Part shown: one piece after another, positions 1 through 6,379 of the stretch | How positions within the stretch are numbered: position 1 is the first letter of the stretch | Layout of the letters: every line of letters begins with the position of its first letter | Assembly (NCBI GenBank): GCA_900549895.1 | Contig: URQG01000114.1 | Coordinates: 1-6,420, forward strand | Direction of reading: 5' to 3' | From: an uncultured Lachnobacterium sp. | Lineage (GTDB): Bacteria > Bacillota > Clostridia > Lachnospirales > Lachnospiraceae | DNA length: 6,420 nt | Made by a program: the position numbers and the translations under genes | Notes under the pieces: model-generated | What the model saw: only the letters and a program-made list of their open reading frames with translations | Databases searched by the model: none | What the model was told of the DNA's origin: nothing

Positions 1-2252
1 TGAATGAATTAAATAGAATAGAAAGAGGCTTTGAACTTTTAGCGCCGGCAGGATCGTTTGAAATTTTTAAGGCGGTGATTGCGGCCGGTGCGGATGCGGT
101 CTATGTAGGGGGAGATCTGTTCGGAGCGCGTGCATATGCCAATAACTTTACAACGGAAGAACTGCTTGAGGCAATCGATTATGCACATCTTCATGGGGCA
201 AAAGTTTATCTGACGGTGAATACTTTGCTTAAAAATGCAGAATTAACGCGCAAACTTTATGATTATCTGCTGCCATTTTACAAGCAGGGACTGGATGCGG
301 TACTGGTACAGGATATGGGGGTGTTTTCTTTTATTCGGGAGCATTTTCCCGGTCTTTCGATTCACACCAGCACACAGATGACCGTAACCGGCGTGGAAGG
401 TGCAAGACTGATGCAGCGTCTTGGTGCGGAGCGTGTCGTGATGGCACGTGAAGTATCGCTTCCGGAGATGAAACGGATCTATGACGAGACCGGTGTGGAA
501 CTGGAAGCTTTTGTACATGGAGCGCTTTGTTACTGTTATTCGGGACAATGTCTTTTCAGCAGTATGCTTGGAGGGCGGAGCGGTAACAGAGGCAGATGTG
601 CGCAGCCTTGCCGCCTTGCGTATTCGGTACTCGACGAGAATCATAAATTATATGAGAAAGACAGTTACGTGTTAAGCCTTAAGGATATGTGTGGAATTGA
701 GGATCTGGAGAAACTTTGGGATGCCGGAGTTTATTCGCTTAAGATCGAAGGGCGCATGAAGCAGGCTCCATATGCGGCCGGAGTGGTATCGTATTACCGT
801 AAATACATTGATTGTTTTTTGGAAAAAAAGAAGCAGGAGAAGGTCACAAGGTCCGATATGCAAGAGCTTCTTGATCTGGGAAACCGCTGTGGTTTTACGG
901 ATGGATATTATAGTAAACAGAACGGACCGGACATGGTTACGTTTGTAAAGCCGAGTTACGCCAAGACAAACGAGGCATTACAAGAGGAGATCATGGATCA
1001 TTTCGTGGAACATGAGGCAAAGATACCGGCAACCGGATGTCTGACACTTCATCTCGGACGCCCGTGTATATATGAACTTACCTGCGGAGATCATACGGCT
1101 CGGGTAAATGGAATGGAGGTCATGGCCGCAGCCAAAAAGCCACTGAACATCGATGATCTGAAGGCTCGTATGTCCAAAACAGGCGATACGCCGTTTGTAA
1201 TGGAAGAGATTCGTGTCGTGATGGACGATGGAATTTTTCTTCCGGTCGGAGCACTCAACCAGCTTCGAAGAGAGGCAACGGAGAAGCTGTTAGATGAGAT
1301 GTTATCCGTTTATCGAAGAAGTGCTGGGGTGTTGGAAGATGAGAAAATTGATGAATCAGTAGACAGAGGGGCAAAACATCTTTGTGATCCGGATAAATCG
1401 AAAGCCCTGGCTTCCTCGCAGACGCTGCGATACAGTTGTCTGATCGAAAACAGAACATTACTCTCCGAAATTTTAAGAAGAGACCGGATAAGCCGTGTAT
1501 ATCTGGATTTTGGGGCATATCGCTGGAATCATTTTCCGATAGAACTTGGTGAGGACATGGAAGCAATCCATGCGGCAGGAAAAGAAGTCTATTTCGCATT
1601 ACCGCGCATTTTTCGGGCAAAGGCATCGGAGCTGTTCGATGGTTATAAGGATGAATGGAAAAAAGTGCAGCCGGATGGTGTACTGGTTAGAAATTATGAG
1701 GAACTTTCCTCTGTGAAAACCTATTTTGGGACAGGGAACATTGTGCTCGATCACAATCTGTATACATACAATGACCGTGCAACGAAGTTCTATGCATCAA
1801 TGAATACCAGTGAGAATACGGTTCCGCTTGAGCTGAACCGGGGAGAGATCAAACACCGGGATAATACACAGAGTGCGATGGTCATATATGGCTATTATCC
1901 GCTTATGACGACGGCTCCGTGTGTCCATGCGAACACGCGCGGGTGCGACAGAAAGCCGGGACTTTGTTACTTGAAGGATCGTTATCATAAAGAATTTCCG
2001 GTCAAGAATTACTGCGATGTATGTTATAATGTCGTATACAATTCTTTGCCGGTTATGCTTTTTGCCAATAGGAAGGAATTAACAGACTGCGGAATGCAGG
2101 AATTTCGTCTGGATTTTACAATAGAAAATCCTCAGGAAACGAAAGAAGTATTAGATCTTATGGAAGAATTTGTGACAGGAACACGAACGGATTATCCTGC
2201 TACATGGAAGGATCGTTACACGAACGGTCATTATAAAAGAGGAGTCGAATAA
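1..2252 (+). CDS. U32 family protein with DUF3656 domain (RlhA-like), 5' end cut by about one base
   Basis: The open frame runs back to the window edge, where bases 1-2 (TG) followed by AAT GAA TTA fit the last two bases of an ATG. The protein would be about 750 residues, starting MNELNRIERGFELLAPAGSF. A GTG at 75 is in frame but would delete the conserved ELLAPAGS strand, so I reject it. Residues 12 to about 300 are the U32 barrel. The family signature is EAFVHGALCYCYSGQCLFS at 169-187, with Cys177, Cys184, Cys200 and Cys204 in the positions that bind a 4Fe-4S cluster in U32 relatives such as UbiU/UbiV. DUF3656 spans about 343-437 and ends with LNQLRREA. A C-terminal domain (about 476-720) carries a further cysteine group (641, 649, 656, 672, 675). 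The family is named for a reported collagenase, but E. coli RlhA (23S rRNA C2501 hydroxylation) has this architecture and TrhP acts on tRNA. An RNA hydroxylation role is inference. The gene lies 2 nt before the SEDS gene. Confidence 0.93.
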   Translation, partial: NELNRIERGFELLAPAGSFEIFKAVIAAGADAVYVGGDLFGARAYANNFTTEELLEAIDYAHLHGAKVYLTVNTLLKNAELTRKLYDYLLPFYKQGLDAVLVQDMGVFSFIREHFPGLSIHTSTQMTVTGVEGARLMQRLGAERVVMAREVSLPEMKRIYDETGVELEAFVHGALCYCYSGQCLFSSMLGGRSGNRGRCAQPCRLAYSVLDENHKLYEKDSYVLSLKDMCGIEDLEKLWDAGVYSLKIEGRMKQAPYAAGVVSYYRKYIDCFLEKKKQEKVTRSDMQELLDLGNRCGFTDGYYSKQNGPDMVTFVKPSYAKTNEALQEEIMDHFVEHEAKIPATGCLTLHLGRPCIYELTCGDHTARVNGMEVMAAAKKPLNIDDLKARMSKTGDTPFVMEEIRVVMDDGIFLPVGALNQLRREATEKLLDEMLSVYRRSAGVLEDEKIDESVDRGAKHLCDPDKSKALASSQTLRYSCLIENRTLLSEILRRDRISRVYLDFGAYRWNHFPIELGEDMEAIHAAGKEVYFALPRIFRAKASELFDGYKDEWKKVQPDGVLVRNYEELSSVKTYFGTGNIVLDHNLYTYNDRATKFYASMNTSENTVPLELNRGEIKHRDNTQSAMVIYGYYPLMTTAPCVHANTRGCDRKPGLCYLKDRYHKEFPVKNYCDVCYNVVYNSLPVMLFANRKELTDCGMQEFRLDFTIENPQETKEVLDLMEEFVTGTRTDYPATWKDRYTNGHYKRGVE

Positions 2253-2254
2253 TT

Positions 2255-3613
2255 ATGGTGCATTTGATCGTGCAGGCATCCAAATATTTAATGATCATTT
2301 TGTTTATGATCTACACGTTTGAGTGTTTTCATGTATTCAAATATGAAGGAGATGTTGAGGAACAAAGGCATATTTACGGAGTGCAGAGAGGACTGCTTTT
2401 TGCAATACATTTCGATGCTTTTTTGGTATTGTATTTAACGACCGGAAATGTGCAGATGATCGGATTCTATCTGATGCAGCTGGTGTTGCTTTTGATGATG
2501 ATAGGGTCGTATCATCTGCTTTATAAGCAGGCATCGGAGCTTGTACTCAATAATATGTGCATGCTGATCGCAATCGGGTTTATCATCCTGACGCGTCTTT
2601 CTTTTGAAAAAGCGTTTCGACAGTTTATTTTTGTTTGTGCGGGAATGTTTATCGGACTTCTGATTCCTTTGGTGCTTCAGAATATGTCCCTGTTCCGTAA
2701 GCTTACATGGGTGTATGCAGTACTTGGAATTGGCGCATTGGCTGTGGTTGCGGTTGCGGGACAGACAAGCTACGGTGCGAAACTTTCCATCTCAATCGGC
2801 GGAATTGCAATCCAGCCATCGGAATTTGTGAAAATTATTTTTGTCATGTTCATTGCATCGATGCTGTATCGCAGACAGGATTTTCATCAGCTTATGATTA
2901 CCAGTATCGTTTCTGCAGTGTTTGTGCTTGCGCTTGTTGCTTCGAAGGATCTGGGTGGTGCACTTTTGTATTTCTTTACGTACCTCGTGATGATCTATGT
3001 TGCAACAAGAAAGTTCCTGTATTTCGGAGCGGGAATCGGTCTTATGTCACTTGCCGCAATAGTCGGATACAAAGTCTTTTCTCACGTACAGACCCGAGTA
3101 CTTGCATGGTCGGATCCTCTTAAGGTAATTGACAATGCGGGATATCAGATCTGCCAATCGCTTTTTGCAATCGGAACAGGCGGATGGTTCGGTCTTGGAC
3201 TGAATCAGGGAATGCCGAATAAGATTCCGGTTGTGTCAAAGGATTTTGTCTTTGCAGCTATCTCGGAGGAGATGGGAGGCGTGTTTGCTCTCTGTCTGAT
3301 CATGGTGTGTGTAAGCTGCTTTTTTATGATCATAAATGTGGCAATGTTGCTGAAAGATAATTTCTACCGTCTGACAGCAGTGGGACTCGGAACGCTTTAT
3401 GCGCTGCAGGTATTTCTTACGATCGGTGGTGTGATCAAGTTGATTCCGTCCACTGGTGTAACGCTTCCGCTTGTCAGTTACGGAGGAAGTTCACTTCTTT
3501 CCACGATGATTGTTTTTGGTATGATCCAGGGGCTTTATATTGCCAATGCAACAAAGGAAAATAAGGCGTTGGAACAAACAAAAAAGAAAGTTCGAAGACA
3601 AAAAAGTAAATAA
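2255..3613 (+). CDS. rodA: SEDS peptidoglycan glycosyltransferase, FtsW/RodA/SpoVE family
   Basis: This 452-residue integral membrane protein should polymerise lipid II into glycan strands at the cytoplasmic membrane. SEDS hallmarks are clear: QPSEFVK at 187-193, the conserved KDLGGAL loop with Asp232, KDFVFAAISEE with Asp330 matching the catalytic aspartate of RodA/FtsW, and the C-terminal block IPSTGVTLPLVSYGGSS at 397-413. I count about 12-13 hydrophobic segments. That is more than the usual 10; the extra ones lie in the first 110 residues, as in the longer actinobacterial RodA proteins. The tail is short, Lys/Arg-rich and presumably cytoplasmic. ATG 2255 sits 10 nt after AGGAG (2240-2244) and 2 nt after the U32 stop, which suggests translational coupling. 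The next gene encodes a class B PBP, its expected partner. The family assignment is firm, but choosing RodA over FtsW or SpoVE is a guess from the neighbouring PbpA-like gene. Confidence 0.93.
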   Translation: MVHLIVQASKYLMIILFMIYTFECFHVFKYEGDVEEQRHIYGVQRGLLFAIHFDAFLVLYLTTGNVQMIGFYLMQLVLLLMMIGSYHLLYKQASELVLNNMCMLIAIGFIILTRLSFEKAFRQFIFVCAGMFIGLLIPLVLQNMSLFRKLTWVYAVLGIGALAVVAVAGQTSYGAKLSISIGGIAIQPSEFVKIIFVMFIASMLYRRQDFHQLMITSIVSAVFVLALVASKDLGGALLYFFTYLVMIYVATRKFLYFGAGIGLMSLAAIVGYKVFSHVQTRVLAWSDPLKVIDNAGYQICQSLFAIGTGGWFGLGLNQGMPNKIPVVSKDFVFAAISEEMGGVFALCLIMVCVSCFFMIINVAMLLKDNFYRLTAVGLGTLYALQVFLTIGGVIKLIPSTGVTLPLVSYGGSSLLSTMIVFGMIQGLYIANATKENKALEQTKKKVRRQKSK

Positions 3614-3667
3614 TTATGCGGATTGCTATACAATAACGGTATTCAGCGGATATAAAAGTTCGCAGGC

Positions 3668-3672
3668 GGAGG
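3668..3672 (+). promoter_or_regulatory. Ribosome binding site that sets the GTG start of the PBP gene
   Basis: GGAGG lies 8 nt before GTG 3681. An in-frame ATG at 3540 lies inside the end of the SEDS gene, has no comparable site, and would add 47 residues that read the SEDS tail out of frame. The GTG start gives a normal short basic N-terminus followed by one membrane anchor. Confidence 0.75.
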
Positions 3673-3680
3673 TTGATTTC

Positions 3681-5126
3681 GTGGTTAAAAATAGAAAGAA
3701 AAGTAAGAAACAGGTAAAAACAGCCAAGAACAAAGAATTTCTTGTGATTATGTATCTGTTTCTGGCAATGTTTCTGGGACTGATGGCGTATTTTGTATAT
3801 TTTCAGGTTTATAAAAGTGAATCGTTTATCAATAGCCCATACAATTCTCTTCAGGATCTTTTTTCGGAACGTGTAATCAGAGGCGATATACTTTCGGCAG
3901 ACGGTCAGGTGCTTGCTACAACAAAGGTCTCAAAAGATAAAAGTGAGACGCGCGAGTATCCGTATGGGCGTATGTTTGCACATGCAATCGGTTATGCGGT
4001 CAATGGTAAAGCCGGCATTGAAAATCAGGAAAATTTTGATCTTCTTCGTTCGCATGAGTTCTTCTTAAAGCAAATGGGAGCAGATCTTGCCGGTGATAAA
4101 ACGCAGGGCGATGCCGTTGTTACAACGCTGGATTCCGCGGTACAGAAAGCGGCATATGAATCTCTGGGGAATTATGATGGGGCTGTGATCGCGATGGAAC
4201 CGAAGACTGGCAGAATTATTACCATGGTTTCCAAACCGGATTTTGATCCGAACACGATCAAGAAAGATTGGGAAACCGTAAACGGGGACTCGAGTACGGC
4301 GCTCTACAATCGGGCTACTCAGGGACAGTATGCACCGGGATCTGTGTTTAAAATTTTTACGACACTTGAGTATTACAGGGAAAATAAGAAGGGGTATGCA
4401 GATTATCGATATAATTGTGCAGGTTCCATTTCGGTTGACGGACAGACCATTCATTGTGCCGGCAATCATAAGCACGGGACACAGGATCTCGAAGCTTCAT
4501 TTGCCAATTCCTGCAATTCCTCGTTTGCCAACCTTTCATTAACACTGAATCGAAACAAATTTCAGGATTTATGTGATTCCATGCTTTTTGACAAAAATCT
4601 CCCGATTGCGTTTGAGTCAAGTAAAAGTAAGTTTTCATTGTCGGAATCAGACAACAATGCGATGGTTATGGAGACCGGAATCGGACAGGGAAAGACGCTT
4701 GTTTCTCCCTTACATATGATGCTTGTTGCAAGTGCGATCGACAATGACGGAACTCTGATGACTCCGTATATGGTCGATCATACACAGAATGCAGCCGGAG
4801 TTGAGGTTAAAAAGAATGATCCTAAAGAATACGGAACTCTTATAAGTAAAAGGGAAGCCCGACTGCTTCAGAAGTATATGCGTTCTGTTGTGACTTCCGG
4901 AACCGGTACAAAACTTGCCGGCCAGTCATATGAGGCCAGTGGTAAAACCGGTACGGCGCAGGTTTCGGACTCATCCGATCAGACGAATGCATGGTTTGTC
5001 GGATACGCGAAAAAAGACGGTTACAATGATCTTGCCATTGCCGTTGTTGTGGAGAACAGCGGAGCGGGCAGTACTTATGCGGTTCCGATCGCCAAGAAGG
5101 TATTTGACGTATATTTTAACAAATGA
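3681..5126 (+). CDS. pbpA: Class B penicillin-binding protein (D,D-transpeptidase), PbpA-like
   Basis: From the GTG start this is a 481-residue protein that cross-links peptidoglycan outside the membrane. The N-terminus is very basic (about residues 3-18), followed by a single signal-anchor helix at about 20-44. RVIRGDIL with Arg67-Gly68-Asp69 is the usual start of the class B N-terminal domain. The transpeptidase domain has all three active-site motifs: SVFK at 221-224 (nucleophile Ser221, Lys224), SCN at 277-279, and KTGTAQ starting at Lys422. No PASTA repeats are present and no glycosyltransferase domain. It is shorter than PBP2/PBP3 of E. coli and close to the roughly 490-residue actinobacterial PbpA, which is likewise encoded beside a RodA. 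The 67-nt gap after the SEDS gene shows no convincing promoter or terminator, so I infer co-transcription. The symbol reflects similarity of layout; the cellular role (elongation, division or spore wall) cannot be told from sequence alone. Confidence 0.92.
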   Translation: MVKNRKKSKKQVKTAKNKEFLVIMYLFLAMFLGLMAYFVYFQVYKSESFINSPYNSLQDLFSERVIRGDILSADGQVLATTKVSKDKSETREYPYGRMFAHAIGYAVNGKAGIENQENFDLLRSHEFFLKQMGADLAGDKTQGDAVVTTLDSAVQKAAYESLGNYDGAVIAMEPKTGRIITMVSKPDFDPNTIKKDWETVNGDSSTALYNRATQGQYAPGSVFKIFTTLEYYRENKKGYADYRYNCAGSISVDGQTIHCAGNHKHGTQDLEASFANSCNSSFANLSLTLNRNKFQDLCDSMLFDKNLPIAFESSKSKFSLSESDNNAMVMETGIGQGKTLVSPLHMMLVASAIDNDGTLMTPYMVDHTQNAAGVEVKKNDPKEYGTLISKREARLLQKYMRSVVTSGTGTKLAGQSYEASGKTGTAQVSDSSDQTNAWFVGYAKKDGYNDLAIAVVVENSGAGSTYAVPIAKKVFDVYFNK

Positions 5127-5132
5127 TATACT
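5104..5132 (+). promoter_or_regulatory. Sigma-A-type promoter with extended -10, candidate for the Nudix operon
   Basis: TTGACG (5104-5109, 5 of 6 to consensus) is followed after exactly 17 nt by TATACT (5127-5132, 5 of 6), and TGa directly before it (5124-5126) makes an extended -10. The -35 lies inside the last codons of the PBP gene, whose TGA stop supplies the TG. Transcription would begin near 5139, leaving a leader of about 37 nt before the Nudix start at 5176. This is a motif match only, but element quality and spacing are good and it falls at the junction between the two functional blocks. Confidence 0.6.
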
Positions 5133-5175
5133 TTTGACAGAAGTTTTTGAGTAACACGGCACAGGAGGTTTTGCA

Positions 5176-5628
5176 ATGATCGAGGCGACGAGCTGTGGCG
5201 GTGTGGTAATTTTTCGTGGAAAGATTTTACTTCTGTACAAGAATTACAGAAATAAATATGAAGGCTGGGTTCTCCCCAAAGGCACTGTAGAACCGGGAGA
5301 AGAATATAAGGATACTGCAATCCGGGAGGTAAAAGAAGAAACCGGGGCGGCAGCGACCATTATTCAGTATGTTGGCAAGAGTCATTATACATTTTCAGTT
5401 CCGGAAGATACTGTTGAGAAGGATGTACATTGGTATCTGATGATGGGCGAAAGTTATTATAGTAAGCCACAAAAGGAAGAATATTTTGTTGATTCCGGAT
5501 ATTATAAGTATCATGAGGCGTACCATCTCCTTAAATTTGCAAATGAAAAACAGATTTTGGAGAAAGCGTACAACGAATATCTGGATCTCAAGAAAAGTAA
5601 TCTGTGGGGAACCCACAAATATTATTAA
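5176..5628 (+). CDS. Nudix hydrolase
   Basis: This is a 150-residue cytoplasmic hydrolase of nucleoside diphosphates linked to another group. The Nudix box is perfect: Gly36, Glu42, Arg50-Glu51-Val52, Glu54-Glu55, Gly57-Ala58 (pattern GX5EX7REUXEEXGU), and the REVKEE segment supplies the metal-binding glutamates. WVLPKGTVEPGE before the box resembles the LPKG..E.GE stretch of Ap4A hydrolase-like members, so dinucleoside polyphosphates are a possible substrate, but Nudix substrates cannot be read reliably from sequence. The length is typical for a single-domain member. ATG 5176 follows AGGAGG (5163-5168) by 7 nt, a near-ideal site. It is the first gene after the candidate promoter overlapping the PBP end and is followed 27 nt later by the unknown small gene. 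Confidence 0.92.
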   Translation: MIEATSCGGVVIFRGKILLLYKNYRNKYEGWVLPKGTVEPGEEYKDTAIREVKEETGAAATIIQYVGKSHYTFSVPEDTVEKDVHWYLMMGESYYSKPQKEEYFVDSGYYKYHEAYHLLKFANEKQILEKAYNEYLDLKKSNLWGTHKYY

Positions 5629-5642
5629 GGAGCAATCGGCAG

Positions 5643-5648
5643 AAGGAG
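5643..5648 (+). promoter_or_regulatory. Ribosome binding site that sets the ATG start at 5656
   Basis: AAGGAG lies 7 nt before ATG 5656. An in-frame TTG at 5650 is only 1 nt from it, too close to be used, so the longer version beginning two codons earlier is unlikely. Confidence 0.7.
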
Positions 5649-5655
5649 TTTGCGG

Positions 5656-5982
5656 ATGAGATGGTATCGTAAGCTTTACGTCAGCGAGGCGATCGGGGAC
5701 AAAGCCGGTCGGATTAAGTGGAAAATCAACCATAATGCAGGCACGGTTTCTGTGTATGTGATCGCTTTTGCAAGCAATCCGGACAACCTTTTAGATATCA
5801 TTCCCGCGTGGCAGCTCATGCAGAAAGGCTACCCGAAAAAGGATCTTAAAATCATAGGTTTGGCAAAAGGTTATGATGATGCGATCGCACTGGTTCAGCA
5901 GATTGTGGAAGAAACGTATGCGAACACCGGAGACGTGGATGTGTGGTCCTATCTAAAGGAGGAGCGGAGGAGAGAAGCATGA
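5656..5982 (+). CDS. Protein of unknown function, 108 residues
   Basis: I do not recognise a named domain. The protein starts MRWYRKLYVSE and is soluble, with no signal peptide or membrane helix. It appears to be a small alpha/beta fold: a basic N-terminal segment, a strand-like stretch VSVYVIAFAS (about residues 31-40), a helix around NLLDIIPAWQLMQ, a strand KIIGLAKG (about 66-73), then a helix DDAIALVQQIVEETY and a charged Lys/Glu/Arg-rich C-terminus. No cysteines or obvious catalytic motif are seen. It ends in ATGA, overlapping the start of the DUF2953 gene by 4 nt, and follows the Nudix gene by 27 nt, so it is probably the middle gene of an operon. Codon choice, strong start signals and strict packing support a real gene. 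Annotation as a conserved hypothetical protein of Clostridia is likely but unverified here. Confidence 0.85.
   Translation: MRWYRKLYVSEAIGDKAGRIKWKINHNAGTVSVYVIAFASNPDNLLDIIPAWQLMQKGYPKKDLKIIGLAKGYDDAIALVQQIVEETYANTGDVDVWSYLKEERRREA
5955..5972 (+). promoter_or_regulatory. Tandem ribosome binding sites before the DUF2953 gene
   Basis: Two anti-SD matches occur in a row: AAAGGAGG (5955-5962) and GGAGGAG (5966-5972). The second is 6 nt from ATG 5979 and is the likely working site; the first is about 16 nt away. Both lie inside the 3' end of the preceding gene, where they encode its Lys/Glu/Arg-rich tail. Together with the 4-nt ATGA overlap this suggests coupled, efficient re-initiation. Confidence 0.6.
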
Positions 5983-6379
5983 GTGTATTGCTTTTGATAC
6001 TAAAGATCATTGGCATAATATTGCTTGTTATTCTTGCTCTATTTGTACTTTTGATTGTCGGAATCCTGTTTGTGCCATATGCCTATCGTGTGAAGGGCAG
6101 TTTCCATGGAAAGCCGGATCTTACAGCAAGTATTTACGGACTTGGGCATCTGGTCGGCATCGGAATGATCCTGACGGAAAATGGAGCAAAAATCTATCTT
6201 CGGATATGCGGAATCCGCAAATTCCTGCAATCCGGTAATAAAGAGAACAAAACTGGTAATACTGACCAATATGAAGAGAATATGGGTGAAGGTCAGAAAA
6301 CAGATCCAGAGACTGGAAATTATGAAAACCTGCCAATGCCAGAGATGCAGAAAATAAAGGATTTCGATGTTAAATATTC
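5979..6379 (+). CDS. DUF2953 family membrane-anchored protein, 3' partial
   Basis: Only the first 133 residues are genuine; the frame then runs into adapter sequence. The start MSVLLLILKIIGIILL opens a long hydrophobic anchor (about residues 3-33) ending in FVPYAYRVKG, typical of DUF2953 proteins. A strand-rich segment follows (about 38-80, including KIYLRICGIR), then a polar linker rich in Asn, Glu and Gly (about 85-126) that probably varies between species. The rest of the domain is missing. B. subtilis YtfI belongs to this family and lies beside ytfJ (GerW-like sporulation protein), so a ytfJ homologue downstream would be unsurprising; that is inference. Function is unknown. ATG 5979 overlaps the upstream stop in ATGA and has a strong ribosome binding site. 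Base 6380 is shared by the serine codon and the adapter. Confidence 0.8.

Noticed and set aside
243..644. Long minus-strand frame opposite the U32 gene, and similar minus-strand frames opposite other genes
   Set aside because: These lie wholly within well-supported + strand genes, have no ribosome binding sites or recognisable domains, and read as composition-driven shadows.
2707..3123. 138-residue + strand frame inside the SEDS gene
   Set aside because: It is a Cys- and Ser-rich out-of-frame translation of conserved SEDS coding sequence with no domain or start signal.
3540..3680. 47-residue N-terminal extension of the PBP from ATG 3540
   Set aside because: It overlaps the SEDS C-terminus in another frame, has no ribosome binding site and would place a long unrelated segment before the membrane anchor; GTG 3681 has GGAGG at the right distance.
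3614..3680. Possible promoter in the 67-nt gap before the PBP gene (TATACA at 3627-3632, TATAAA at 3651-3656)
   Set aside because: No acceptable -35 lies 16-18 nt upstream of either, so co-transcription from the SEDS gene is the simpler reading. A 6-codon ATG frame at 3616 in the gap has no support as a peptide.
5134..5139. Perfect -35 hexamer TTGACA between the PBP and Nudix genes
   Set aside because: At 16-18 nt downstream the sequence is GC-rich (ACGGCA, CGGCAC, GGCACA) with no -10, and the better TTGACG/TATACT pair overlaps it upstream.
5603..5617. Perfect 6-bp inverted repeat TGTGGG-GAA-CCCACA near the end of the Nudix gene, a possible terminator hairpin
   Set aside because: It lies inside the coding sequence (Trp-Gly-Thr-His), the stem is short and no T-run follows (AATATTATT), so it does not look like an intrinsic terminator.
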